The notes: generated from the letters alone by a model not told the origin. DNA of 64,000 nucleotides from Avichristensenella sp031550535 (GCA_031550535.1 JAVBOM010000008.1:62001-126000), one strand, 5' to 3'. Shown: positions 33,911-42,658, counted from the first letter of the stretch. Made by a program: numbers and translations.

Positions 33911-34648
33911 TATAATGGCCGCGTGCATTCGGTTGGTGGGCAGGTAATCCAGCTTAAGGTCCAGCATGATCCGCACGGTTTCGGCGCTGTCGGCGGCCCG
34001 CAGGCAAACCTTCAGCCCCGCCTGATGCGCCTTTTCGATCAGCGCCACCGGTCTTTCATGGGGGTCCGCCACGCGCCAGGACATGCCCGCGTTGCCAAGC
34101 GGCGCAAGGGTTTCAATGCCTTCATCGCTTCCAAAGATGTGGTGGATGAACATTCCGGGTGCAAGCTTGCGCGCCGCCAGCAGGGGAGCAAGGGGAATGG
34201 AACTGATCACGGCCCCGCCGTCCTCAATCCCCGCGGCCCGCACGGCGTCGATGACAGGTTCCACATCGCCCGTCTTCAGCTCAATAAAAGGGATGCTGCG
34301 ATAGCACTTGCAGATGGCCAGGTATTCGCTGAAAAGTGGCATCCGCAGCGCGTCATCTTCGAAACAATCCAGGCGGTTGCCCGCTTTGATCCGAAGGTGC
34401 GACAGGTCCGCCCAGGTGCTTTCCCGGATGAGGCCGGCGCCGTTATACATGGCATCGACCGTTTCATTGTGGTTGCACACCAGAACGCCGTCGCGCGTCC
34501 TATGCACATCCGTTTCAATCGCCCACTGGCCAAGCAGGCCCGCGCAGGCGAAGGCGGGCAGCGAGTTTTCCGGTGCCATCGGCGTGAACCCGCGATGGGC
34601 GATGAACCGTGGCCTGGCAAGCGTTTGCAGCGCGTCAAAAAGTCCCAT
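33908..34648 (-). CDS. Glycerophosphodiester phosphodiesterase (GDPD) family protein
   Basis: A 246-residue TIM-barrel GDPD enzyme, without signal peptide, which splits glycerophosphodiesters into glycerol 3-phosphate and an alcohol. Motifs: FIAHRGFTPMAPENSLPAF (catalytic His-Arg), AIETDVHRTRDGVLVCNHNETVD (metal Glu/Asp and second His), and IPFIELKTGD. I chose the ATG at 34648 because AAGGGG lies eight bases upstream; the ATG at 34654 overlaps the permease stop and has the site only two bases away. It is the last gene of the uptake operon, suggesting that the imported compound carries a phosphodiester, or that the enzyme acts on a related fold substrate (inference). Confidence 0.85.
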   Translation of the reverse strand: MGLFDALQTLARPRFIAHRGFTPMAPENSLPAFACAGLLGQWAIETDVHRTRDGVLVCNHNETVDAMYNGAGLIRESTWADLSHLRIKAGNRLDCFEDDALRMPLFSEYLAICKCYRSIPFIELKTGDVEPVIDAVRAAGIEDGGAVISSIPLAPLLAARKLAPGMFIHHIFGSDEGIETLAPLGNAGMSWRVADPHERPVALIEKAHQAGLKVCLRAADSAETVRIMLDLKLDYLPTNRMHAAII

Positions 34649-34653
34649 ATGCA

Positions 34654-35523
34654 TTACCCCTTCACCGACCCGATCATCACGCCCTTGACGAAATACTTCT
34701 GCATGAACGGGTACACCATCAGGATGGGCAGCAGCGTCAGCACCACGATGCTGGCGTTTTTCGTTTCCGGCGATACCTTGCTGGCAAGCTCGATTTCGCC
34801 CAGCCCCTCTTCCATGGCGGATGTTTTTACGATTTCATACAGCAGCAGCGCGGCGGGCTTCAGCGCGGTTTTGGTGATGTAAATCAGCGCGTCAAAGTAG
34901 CGGTTCCAGTAGGAAACGGATGTAAAAATAACGATCGTTGCAATGGATGCCTTCGATACGGGAATGACGATCGACCACAGCACGCGGGTGAAGGACGCGC
35001 CGTCAATCCGGGCGGCCTCCTCCAGGCTTTCAGGAATGTTTTCCATGCTGCTTTTCAGCACGAATGTGTTGTACGGGCTGATCACGGCAGGCAGTATCAG
35101 CGCCCACCTGGTGTTCAGCAACCCGTAGCCCTTGATCTGAAAGTAGTTGGGCAGCATGCCGGCGCTGAAGATCATCATGAACACATACAGGTATATGAAG
35201 AACTTGCGGCCCTTCAGGTAGCCGCGCGACAGCGAGTACGCCGTCAGCGTGGTGACAACCACGGAAATGACCGTTCCCAGCATGGTAATGAATACGGAAT
35301 TGCCAAGCGAGTTTAAAAAGCTTGTGCGCTGTAGGATATACTTCCACCCTTCAAGGTTCAGCTCCTTCGGCCAGAACCATACGTTCCCGCCGGCCACGGC
35401 GGAAACGGAACTGACGGAGCGCGCAAACACGTTGAGCACGGGCAGCAAACAGAACAGCGCCATCGCGATCATGAACACATGGATCGCAGTTACAAAAACC
35501 TTTTCCCCGCGCGATAGTTTCAT
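34654..35523 (-). CDS. Carbohydrate ABC transporter permease, LplC/MalG type
   Basis: A 289-residue permease with six membrane helices, starting near residues 8-32 (VFVTAIHVFMIAMALFCLLPVL). The cytoplasmic EAA loop with SLEEAARIDGASFTRVLWSIVIPVSKA contacts the ATPase. The pattern GNVWFWPKELNLEGWKYIL is typical of the LplC/YtcP group, which imports oligosaccharides and related compounds. It pairs with the LplB-type permease 12 bases upstream and the binding protein further up. No ATPase gene is in the operon; such importers often share a global MsmK/MsmX-like ATPase encoded elsewhere. Confidence 0.9.
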   Translation of the reverse strand: MKLSRGEKVFVTAIHVFMIAMALFCLLPVLNVFARSVSSVSAVAGGNVWFWPKELNLEGWKYILQRTSFLNSLGNSVFITMLGTVISVVVTTLTAYSLSRGYLKGRKFFIYLYVFMMIFSAGMLPNYFQIKGYGLLNTRWALILPAVISPYNTFVLKSSMENIPESLEEAARIDGASFTRVLWSIVIPVSKASIATIVIFTSVSYWNRYFDALIYITKTALKPAALLLYEIVKTSAMEEGLGEIELASKVSPETKNASIVVLTLLPILMVYPFMQKYFVKGVMIGSVKG

Positions 35524-35535
35524 GTCGCCACCCCC

Positions 35536-36471
35536 TCACCAAACCGTCCGGCCGCTAAAGCGCTTGGACAGGAAATTGGAGCCCAGCACAAACACCAGGC
35601 CGACCACCGATTCAAACAGCCCGACCGCCGCCGCGTAGCTGAAGTTTGCCTTGCCAATGCCCATGCGGTACACATAGGTGCCCAGGATATCCACGCTGTC
35701 GTACACCGTGGAATTATAGAACACCAGCACCTGGTCAAAGCCATTGGATAGAATGCCGCCCAGACGGATGGTCAGCATCAGCACCAGCGTGGGCAATAGG
35801 CTTGGGATGGTGATGGTGCTGATCCGCTGCATTTTGTTCGCGCCGTCGATGATGGCGGCCTCGTAAATCTCCGAATCAATGGCGGTAATCGCGGCCAGGT
35901 ATACGATGGTGCCCCACCCGGCCCCCTTCCAAACGGAAGAGAGAACCAGCAAAAAGCGCATCCACCCGCCGCGTATGAAAAACAGGGTGCGGTCGCCCCC
36001 AAGTGAGGCGATCACCTTGTTGACGATGCCCGTGGAACCAAAGATGATGTAAAATATGCTGTACACAATGACCCATGTGAAGAAATGCGGAACGTATACG
36101 ATGGTTTGGATGCTCCGCTTCAGGGGTATGTTGTTAATTTCGTTTAGCATGATGGCCAGCAGCATCGGAATGGGCACGCAGAACAGCACCTGCAAAAGGT
36201 TGATCTCCAGCGTGTTGCGAATCACCTGCCACACTTCCGGGTCCGCAAACATGGCCTTGAACTGATTAAGCCCCACCCACGCGCTGGCGGCAATCCCTTT
36301 CAGGGGCTTGAACTGTTTGAAAGCGATGATGATCTTTGTCATCGGCAGGAAGCGGAACATCACGGCGAACACAAGCCCGGGAATCAGGAACAGGTACAGC
36401 TCATAATGCCCCTTCATGTATTCGATGAATTTTCTTCGCCTGGCGGATTTGGGTCCTTGCATGGTGGTCAT
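35536..36471 (-). CDS. Carbohydrate ABC transporter permease, LplB type
   Basis: A 311-residue permease with six membrane helices. After a short basic start (GPKSARRRKFIEYMKGHYELYLFLIPGLVF) comes FRFLPMTKIIIAFKQFKPLKG, the typical LplB/YteP beginning. The EAA loop is EIYEAAIIDGANKMQRISTITIPSLLPT. The ATG at 36471 has CAAGGGGGCGAAAAC upstream. A strong hairpin between this gene and the binding-protein gene probably reduces its expression relative to the binding protein. Partner of the LplC-type permease. Confidence 0.9.
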   Translation of the reverse strand: MTTMQGPKSARRRKFIEYMKGHYELYLFLIPGLVFAVMFRFLPMTKIIIAFKQFKPLKGIAASAWVGLNQFKAMFADPEVWQVIRNTLEINLLQVLFCVPIPMLLAIMLNEINNIPLKRSIQTIVYVPHFFTWVIVYSIFYIIFGSTGIVNKVIASLGGDRTLFFIRGGWMRFLLVLSSVWKGAGWGTIVYLAAITAIDSEIYEAAIIDGANKMQRISTITIPSLLPTLVLMLTIRLGGILSNGFDQVLVFYNSTVYDSVDILGTYVYRMGIGKANFSYAAAVGLFESVVGLVFVLGSNFLSKRFSGRTVW

Positions 36472-36503
36472 GTTTTCGCCCCCTTGCGTAGCCTTGCCAA
36501 AGG

Positions 36504-36534
36504 GGGCGCCGCCGTGCTTCACAAGGCGGCGCCC
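36504..36534 (-). terminator. Intercistronic hairpin after the solute-binding protein gene
   Basis: GGGCGCCGCC and GGCGGCGCCC pair perfectly (10 bp) over an 11-base loop; on the minus strand CCTTT follows. It probably protects the binding-protein transcript and attenuates the permease genes. Confidence 0.7.
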
Positions 36535-36549
36535 GTTTCTGTTAGCCCG

Positions 36550-37989
36550 TTACTTATCCTGAAGCCATTCGTTGTAGAATGCGATCATTTTGTCGCCGCC
36601 GTTCGTGTTCCAGTATTCGCGCAGTTCCGCAAGCGCGCCGATATCCTTGGAGCCAGCGATAACGGCGATCAGCGTATCGCCCACGCGCGTTTCCAATGTG
36701 GATTTGTTATCGATGACCGTAACCGCCGGGGCCAGCGCAGTGGGGTTCGGTACGCCGCCATCCAGCAGCGATGCCTTGAACGCGTAGAAGATGGCCTGCA
36801 GGTCGGCGTTCTTGGTCAGGCGGGTTTCCCACATCTTGGGGTACACATCTTCGCGGTAGAAGCCGGAAACGAACACGTTGGAGTTGTTCTTCTCATCGTT
36901 GAACGCGGGCTGGATCAGGGTAATGTTGCCTTCCGCATCCATGTTGTAGTGCGTGCCTTCCACGCCCAGCACGATTTCGGTAAAGTTATCGATCTGGATC
37001 ATGTTGTTGATCGCCTCGATCGTCTCCGCCGGGTGCTCCGATGTCACCGGGATGCCGCAGTATGAGCCCACACCGGTTTTCATCTCCGCGTGCACCTTGC
37101 CGTTTTCATCTTTCAGCAGCGGCAGCACGGTGTACGCCATATCGGGCTGCAGTTCGCGCAGCGCGCCGATGGGGGTTTCCGTGCCGGTCCAGCCGTTGTA
37201 CATCATGACGGCGTTGCTGCTCGTCCACTTGGAGCGCATATCCGCGCCGGTGATGGCGGGCATTTCGGCATCCAGCAGACCGCGCGCGTACAAATCCGCC
37301 ATGTATGTAATGTAGGCTTCCAGGTTCGGGTCATCGGTGACGTGGGTGATTTCGCCATCTACCAGCTCATATTGGCCGGTGATGCCAAACGCGCTGGCGA
37401 TGTTGGCTACCAGCCAGGTCTGCGTGGCGGTCATCGGCACCATGTCCGGATAGGCGGCCTTTAAGTCTTCAAGCATCTTGGTGAAGCCGTCCAGCGTATC
37501 CGGCAGCACTTCATAGCCGATGGCATCCAGCAGATCCTTGCGGGCAATCAGCGAGGTGTTGAGGCTGTCGGGCTGCGCGACGGTCGCCGGGATGGCGTAG
37601 ATGCGGTCATCCACCGTGGTGGATGGCCACAGCGTGGTGATCGCCTCCAGAATGTTCGGGCCCTGTTCGGCCAGCAGGTCGGTGATATCCATTAGCGCGC
37701 CTTCGGTCATCATCAGGTTGTAGTTGGTGGCGTTCAGGTACACATAGTCGTACGGCTCGCCGGATGCGATGATCAGCATCAGTTGCTCGGTGCCGTTGAG
37801 CACCTCAAAGTCAATCTTGTACCCGGCAACGCGCTGGCAAACTTCCCAGCCGATGTCGCTGTTCAGGTCAAAGAAACTGGAACTGATCAGGAATTTCAGG
37901 GTAACATCTTCATTCGCCGCCGTAGCGGGGAGGATGCATGCGCCAAGTGTCAGCGCCAGCATCAGCAACAGGGCCAGTAACCGCTTCAT
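36550..37989 (-). CDS. Extracellular solute-binding protein (Lpl/Ytc type)
   Basis: A 479-residue family 1 solute-binding protein. MKRLLALLLMLALTLGAC could be a lipoprotein signal (LGAC with lipidated Cys18), or cut later at ATAA by signal peptidase I. The mature part has FLISSSFFDLNSDIGWEVCQRVAGY, then a two-lobe fold with typical segments MTEGALMDITDLLAEQGPNI and YEVLPDTLDGFTKMLEDLK. It captures the substrate for the LplB/LplC-type permeases. AAAGGAGCATCCC precedes the ATG. Hairpins lie both before (38011-38032) and after it (36504-36534), fitting high, separately stabilised expression. The ligand is unknown; relatives bind pectin- or glycan-derived saccharides. Confidence 0.88.
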   Translation of the reverse strand: MKRLLALLLMLALTLGACILPATAANEDVTLKFLISSSFFDLNSDIGWEVCQRVAGYKIDFEVLNGTEQLMLIIASGEPYDYVYLNATNYNLMMTEGALMDITDLLAEQGPNILEAITTLWPSTTVDDRIYAIPATVAQPDSLNTSLIARKDLLDAIGYEVLPDTLDGFTKMLEDLKAAYPDMVPMTATQTWLVANIASAFGITGQYELVDGEITHVTDDPNLEAYITYMADLYARGLLDAEMPAITGADMRSKWTSSNAVMMYNGWTGTETPIGALRELQPDMAYTVLPLLKDENGKVHAEMKTGVGSYCGIPVTSEHPAETIEAINNMIQIDNFTEIVLGVEGTHYNMDAEGNITLIQPAFNDEKNNSNVFVSGFYREDVYPKMWETRLTKNADLQAIFYAFKASLLDGGVPNPTALAPAVTVIDNKSTLETRVGDTLIAVIAGSKDIGALAELREYWNTNGGDKMIAFYNEWLQDK

Positions 37990-38010
37990 AGGGATGCTCC
38001 TTTCTTTTCT

Positions 38011-38032
38011 GGCGCGAATTTTCAAATTCGCC
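38011..38032 (-). other. Hairpin just upstream of the binding-protein ribosome site
   Basis: The palindrome GGCG-C-GAATTT-TC-AAATTCGCC lies 22 bases before the ATG. It may be a 5' stabiliser or a processing site of the binding-protein message. Confidence 0.5.
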
Positions 38033-38088
38033 TCCAATGCCAATGGGTTTTATATCGAAGCGCAACCCGTCTTGCGCTACCGATTCCG

Positions 38089-39453
38089 TCATGCCGTCAG
38101 GATCGCGCCGTGCGCAAGCAGAATTTCCCGGATTTCCCGCACATCCGCCTTGGCTGGCTGAATCCCCTGTTTCACGCACAGCGCCGCCGCCACGCCGATG
38201 CCTTCCGCGGCGGCCATCAGGGGGCCCATCACGCGCGCCGCGGCGAACACCGTGCTATCCACCGACAGTGTGCGCCCGGCCAGGAACAGGTTTTCCACAT
38301 CTCTTGCCACAAAGCAGCCGTAGGGCAGGCCGAACGCCTTTTCCAGCCGCGACAGGTCGATATGGTCGCCCGTGCCCGCGTGGATATCCACATTGTAGCC
38401 GCACAGCGCGATGGTATCATCGCCCTGGCGGTAGGCGAACATCTCGTCCTTGGTCAGGCGGCGGATGCCCTCGAAGTGGCGCGTCTCCCGAATGCCAAGC
38501 GTTGGGGAGATGTCCGCCACGGCCACATGCTCAAAGCCGGGCACATATCCACGCATAAACCGCACCAGCTCGTGGATCTGCAAATACCCTTCCTCCAGCC
38601 CATGTGAGAGCTGGAACGGGTCGCTCGCGTCGATGTTGATGATGCGGCTGGTGTTGATGGCCAGCAGCGATTCGACGGCGGTCTTGATGTAGATAAACTG
38701 GTTGCGCGGGAGCGAGAAATCCCCGGCCGCTCGTGCCTTCTTGATCGTATCCGACAGCCCGATCAGGCAGTGGCCGGGCGTGGTGCGGAAGAACTTGAGG
38801 TCGTACCCCTCGGCGTAGTCCTCCTTGATGCCCACCTCGTCCGGATGGTCCTCCACCCAGGCGAAGAACTTTTCCAAGTCAAAGTTCGCCAGCGTGAACA
38901 TCAGCGTGGAGGGTTGCATAACGCCGGTGCCATCCTGCCCGGCGGTGAAGCGGCACCCGGCCAGGTAGGCCATATCGCCGTCGCCGGTGCCGTCCACGAA
39001 CACGCGGCCTTCGATCATGATGTCCGTGCACTTGCCGTACACCGTCACCGCCTCGATGCGGCCATTCACCGTCCGCACATCGGTCACATCGCAGTTGAAC
39101 AGGATGTCCACGCCCGCCTCCCGGCACATTTCCACCGCGAGGATCTTGAACATGTGCGCGGAAATGGGCGAGATGGAGTTGTGCACCGGGCAGCGGAAGT
39201 GGCCCATGGCCCCGCCCATCTCTTGAAGGCGCTCCTGGATTTCCTGCGCGATGCCGCCGAGCACCGTTTGCCCGCGCCGGTCCAGGTAGCCCAGAATGCT
39301 CAGCCCCGACGAGGCGCAGCCACCGAGCACGCCTGTGCGCTCCACCAGGATTGTTTTTGCGCCTTGCCGCGCCGCGGATATGGCCACGCACACGCCGGCC
39401 GAGCCGCCGCCGATCACCACCACGTCATATGCCAGCGTCCGAAGCGAATGCAT
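38089..39453 (-). CDS. FAD-dependent oxidoreductase
   Basis: A 454-residue FAD protein (FAD-dependent oxidoreductase, FAD_oxidored type). The dinucleotide site is YDVVVIGGGSAGVCVAISAARQG, with the acidic end of strand 2 as VERTGVLGG. The second FAD contact is VFVDGTGDGDMAYLAGC, and the C-terminal ENLFLAGRTLSVDSTVFAAARVMG closes the site. The typical GGCASSG after the Rossmann fold is present. Members occur in carbohydrate or aromatic catabolism, mostly without known reaction. It lies 16 bases after the larger, related oxidoreductase and upstream of the binding protein. A redox step on the imported compound is inferred. Confidence 0.85.
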   Translation of the reverse strand: MHSLRTLAYDVVVIGGGSAGVCVAISAARQGAKTILVERTGVLGGCASSGLSILGYLDRRGQTVLGGIAQEIQERLQEMGGAMGHFRCPVHNSISPISAHMFKILAVEMCREAGVDILFNCDVTDVRTVNGRIEAVTVYGKCTDIMIEGRVFVDGTGDGDMAYLAGCRFTAGQDGTGVMQPSTLMFTLANFDLEKFFAWVEDHPDEVGIKEDYAEGYDLKFFRTTPGHCLIGLSDTIKKARAAGDFSLPRNQFIYIKTAVESLLAINTSRIINIDASDPFQLSHGLEEGYLQIHELVRFMRGYVPGFEHVAVADISPTLGIRETRHFEGIRRLTKDEMFAYRQGDDTIALCGYNVDIHAGTGDHIDLSRLEKAFGLPYGCFVARDVENLFLAGRTLSVDSTVFAAARVMGPLMAAAEGIGVAAALCVKQGIQPAKADVREIREILLAHGAILTA

Positions 39454-39469
39454 CGTGTTTCAGCCCCCT

Positions 39470-41287
39470 TCACAGAATTTCAAACGAGAACACGTGCGCC
39501 AAGCCGCTGCCGTATGTCTCGGTCAGGCGGTCGGTGGCGTACGTGGCCAGCGGGATGAACCGCACCGCGCGCGTCTTGATGCCGATTGCGCCGCGGATGA
39601 ACCGCTGGTGGTTGTCGCGCGCTTCGTACACGGTTTCCCACGCGCCGTCCTTGTCCAGCGCCTCGATCTTGAAATGCCGGACCATGCAGCGCGGGAAGCC
39701 GAACGATGTGCCGCCATGATCCAGGCGGCGGCAGGCCACCATAGGGATAGTCAGCAGGTCCGGATTGCCGTCGATGTGCTCGCGATCCAGATCGCTGTCG
39801 AGTACTAGACGGAACGACGAAACGAATTGTTCTTCCCCAAACGTATACGTGATTGCCTGGTTAACGCGGCCCCAGTAGCCGTTGTCGTTGCCCCAGATTT
39901 TCCTGTCGATGCCACTGCGCAGCGCGGAGCAGTCGCCGTAGTCACATGTCAGGTTGGCTTCGCGGCTGAGCGACGCGATTTCGCGGCGGAAGTGCGGCAG
40001 GAAGCAATCGTCGTCCATCAGGATACGCTGAATCTCCCGGATTTTTTGTTTGCACGCCTCCCGGGGCGTCAGGCCATTGCGCAGCGCCACGTACGCCGCT
40101 GTGCCCGCTGCCTGTCCCATGGTGCCGATGGTACCCATGACCCGCGTGGAACTGAAGGCCACATGCGAGGCGCTGATGTTCCTACCCGCGAACAGCAGGT
40201 TCGACACGTTTTTGGAGTACAGGCACCGGAGCGGAATGCCGTATGGCTCGGACAGGCGGTGCTTCTGCAGGTGCGCCCCGTCCTTGCCGTCCATGAAAAA
40301 GCCGCCCGGCAGATGGTTGTCGATCTGCCAGCCGCCGTACGCCACCTCGTCGTCAAACGCCGCCGCGCTCTCCACATCCTGCTGGGTGAGCACATAGTCC
40401 CCGACATAACGGCGGCTCTCGCGCTTCCCGGGCAAAAAGCCGATCCATTCCAGATCCCAATTGTCCGCGCCGTGGTCGCCCCAGTTTTTCATGTGATCCC
40501 AGACGCCAAACGCGATTTTCAACAGCTCGTCGCGGATCTCCTCGGTGTCGTGGATGGTGTCCATCTCGCCGCCCAGTTCTATCCAGTAGAAGTTCGTGTT
40601 CAGCGCGGTCAGGCACTGGTGTGGCTTGTTGTACATTTCATCGTCCGTCTTGAACGTATACGCCCACGGGGGCGGAATGAACGCGCACCGATGATCCGTT
40701 TCGCGGCAGTGGAGCAGAAGGCTCGTGCCCATAGTTTTGCGGTCGGCCACATCCAACCCGAACGGTTCGCCAAACTCCGCTTTCGCCTCCCGGCCGGTGC
40801 GGTATTCCGCCCCGCACAAGGGCGCCAGGATGCTGTCCCCGGAGCAATCGGCGAACAGCGCCGCCTCGACTGTGTGCCACGTGTACGTCGTCATCTGGAA
40901 TCCCCGGACGCTTTTGATCGCGTCGCCGCGCATGGTGAGTTCGCAGCAGACGCAATTGAGCATCAAGTCGATATTCGGTTCAAAGCGGATCTTTTCATAA
41001 AGAATGCTGTCCCAGACGGTATAGTTGCGCGTGGGGTTGCGGTGCATATTGGTCAGCAGGATTTCCTCCATGATGCCGGTCTCCTGCAAATTGCGCACCC
41101 TTGTGCCCGCGCCACAGACATGCATGCGGATCTCGGAAGACGCGTTACCGCCCAGCATGGGCCGGTCGTGCATCAGCACCACCTTGACACCGTGGCGCGC
41201 CGCCGCCAGTGCGGTCAGCATCCCCCCGATTCCGCCCCCAATCACGCACAGCTCCGCCTGATGGGTTACATGCCGCAATGCCTCCAT
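39470..41287 (-). CDS. FAD-dependent oxidoreductase with C-terminal beta domain
   Basis: A 605-residue relative of the previous gene. FAD site: ELCVIGGGIGGMLTALAAARHG and the GGNASSEIRMHVCGAG loop. The second contact is ALFADCSGDSILAPLCGAEYRTG, and the C-terminal one is SNLLFAGRNISASHVAFSSTRVMG. Residues about 470-605 form an extra beta-rich region (ITYTFGEEQFVSSFRLVLDSDLD...) resembling a galactose-binding or discoidin-like fold, which points to a sugar-containing substrate. CGGGAGGACTTTGTGT precedes the ATG at 41287. It is the first gene of the uptake operon and is read from a TATAAT-type promoter facing the AraC gene. Confidence 0.85.
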   Translation of the reverse strand: MEALRHVTHQAELCVIGGGIGGMLTALAAARHGVKVVLMHDRPMLGGNASSEIRMHVCGAGTRVRNLQETGIMEEILLTNMHRNPTRNYTVWDSILYEKIRFEPNIDLMLNCVCCELTMRGDAIKSVRGFQMTTYTWHTVEAALFADCSGDSILAPLCGAEYRTGREAKAEFGEPFGLDVADRKTMGTSLLLHCRETDHRCAFIPPPWAYTFKTDDEMYNKPHQCLTALNTNFYWIELGGEMDTIHDTEEIRDELLKIAFGVWDHMKNWGDHGADNWDLEWIGFLPGKRESRRYVGDYVLTQQDVESAAAFDDEVAYGGWQIDNHLPGGFFMDGKDGAHLQKHRLSEPYGIPLRCLYSKNVSNLLFAGRNISASHVAFSSTRVMGTIGTMGQAAGTAAYVALRNGLTPREACKQKIREIQRILMDDDCFLPHFRREIASLSREANLTCDYGDCSALRSGIDRKIWGNDNGYWGRVNQAITYTFGEEQFVSSFRLVLDSDLDREHIDGNPDLLTIPMVACRRLDHGGTSFGFPRCMVRHFKIEALDKDGAWETVYEARDNHQRFIRGAIGIKTRAVRFIPLATYATDRLTETYGSGLAHVFSFEIL

Positions 41288-41312
41288 ACACAAAGTCCTC
41301 CCGTATTGCCAT

Positions 41313-41365
41313 TTGCAAACGCATCTGCTAAAATCCATTATACGCATCAAAAAATCGGAACTCTA
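41313..41365 (-). promoter_or_regulatory. Promoter of the FAD/uptake operon with CRE-like site
   Basis: On the minus strand TATAAT (41342-41337) is preceded at 17 bases by the poor -35 TAGAGT, as expected for an AraC-activated promoter. TTGCAAACGCATCTG (41313-41327, plus strand) fits 13 of 15 positions of the catabolite-responsive element consensus and lies just downstream of the -10. Confidence 0.45.
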
Positions 41366-41432
41366 TCTCATGTGTGACGGAGTATTTCGCATTTTGTGAT
41401 CTACTCGCTGCAATAAAGAGGGGGGCAAGCGC

Positions 41433-42320
41433 GTGATTTTGCGATCCTACCGCGTCACCATGTTTGAGCGATCTCCGGTGAACTGGCGCGAGCACGCCGT
41501 TGGGGACAACATGATTTACTCGTACCGCAGCACGGAATACGACTCCGCCACCTTCCCAGAGAGCCTGCATTTTCATGACTATTACGAAATTGTTATTGTG
41601 ATGAAAGGGAATATTCGGTACATCTGCGAGGGGGATTCCGTGGTGCCGGAGCATGGCGATATCATCATCATTCCGCCCGGTAGGCTGCACACCTCCATGA
41701 TAACCACCGGCAGCACGGAGTACACGCGCCATGTGTTCTATCTGTTTCCCAGCGCGTTTGACAGCTTTGGCGGTGCGTCGTTGCTGGCGTTCCTAAAGCG
41801 CAGCGAGCAGGAGAGGTTCTACACCAGCCTGAGGCCCAGCCGTCGGCAGGAGATGATCGCCCTGCTGGAGCGCATTGAACGCGCGCTGACGGCCGAAACC
41901 CCCGACCATCACGCACTCGCCATCGGTTACATTTTGCAATTGTTTTTTCTGCTGAACCATCCCGTGAATCTTGACGTGCGGCAGGACGCGTACTTCCCCC
42001 CGAACATCATCCAGATCAAATCCTATATGGATGAACACTTTACGGAGATCGAGTCCATATCCGAGGTGGCGGACCACTTTTTCTACAGCCGGGAGTATGT
42101 CTCCCGCCTGTTCAAGCGGTATTTTAACACCACGATTCACGATTACCTGCTGCAACGGCGCGTCAGCTACTGTCGAGAATTGATGGAGGGCAGCATGCCG
42201 CTGAGTGACATTTGCTTTCACGCGGGCTTTGGCAGCCCATCCACGTTCATCCGCGCGTTCCGTGCCGTCACGGGCATGGTGCCATCGGAGTACCGGCGGG
42301 AGAATGTGGGGGCGAGGTAA
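41433..42320 (+). CDS. AraC family transcriptional regulator
   Basis: A 295-residue regulator. The N-terminal cupin sensor domain has SLHFHDYYEIVIVMKGN and HGDIIIIPPGRLHTS. The C-terminal AraC HTH, about residues 195-290, has FTEIESISEVADHFFYSREYVSRLFKRYFNTT and AGFGSPSTFIRAFRAVTGMVPSEYR. The start is GTG at 41433, with AAAGAGGGGGG upstream; an ATG nine codons later is an alternative. It diverges from the FAD/uptake operon over 145 bases, so it most likely activates that operon in response to the imported compound. Confidence 0.9.
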   Translation: MILRSYRVTMFERSPVNWREHAVGDNMIYSYRSTEYDSATFPESLHFHDYYEIVIVMKGNIRYICEGDSVVPEHGDIIIIPPGRLHTSMITTGSTEYTRHVFYLFPSAFDSFGGASLLAFLKRSEQERFYTSLRPSRRQEMIALLERIERALTAETPDHHALAIGYILQLFFLLNHPVNLDVRQDAYFPPNIIQIKSYMDEHFTEIESISEVADHFFYSREYVSRLFKRYFNTTIHDYLLQRRVSYCRELMEGSMPLSDICFHAGFGSPSTFIRAFRAVTGMVPSEYRRENVGAR

Positions 42321-42461
42321 GGGGAGAAGGAGGATTGTTCCGCCATATCCCTCATCTGTTTGCCTGTCAGGTTTCCGTTTGCGTCGTATATTCGCGGTCT
42401 CGGCTCCAATATCCTTTTGGTTTCCTGCCTTTATTCAGTCCTTATTACTTTTGAAACACGC

Positions 42462-42629
42462 CTTAGGGCATGTTTCAAAAATGGAAATCGTGCAGGCCGG
42501 AGTGGATTTTTCGGCAGATCAAGGAGTTGGAGCGAGGCGTAGCTGCGCTACGCTGAGCGGAAAGCGACGCAGAGATGCCGGAAAAGACCCCGGTCTGCAT
42601 GATTTAGCTTTTTGAAACAGCCCCTAAGC
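42462..42629. mobile_element. MITE-like foldback element, about 168 bp
   Basis: The ends are inverted repeats: CTTAGGGCATGTTTCAAAAA at the left and, read inward from the right, CTTAGGGGCTGTTTCAAAAA. The inner parts also pair: AATCGTGCAGGCCGG against AATCATGCAGACCGG, and in the centre GCGTAGC-TGC-GCTACGC. It holds no reading frame, so it would need a transposase in trans. Just outside the left end, TTTTGAAACACG (42449-42460) looks like an outward-facing second copy of the terminal repeat, which suggests a nested or solo end. It lies in the 655-base gap between the AraC gene and the recombinase remnant, which holds no intact gene. Confidence 0.65.
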
Positions 42630-42658
42630 AAAGTGAAAACAAAAAATCCGAAGTGTAA

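Noticed and set aside
38011..38032. A degenerate seventh copy of the family 1 hairpin (GGCGC, TTTTCAAAT, GCC)
   Set aside because: It lacks hairpin 1 and the GATT/AATC core at the right spacing; a simple AT palindrome with GC ends explains it.
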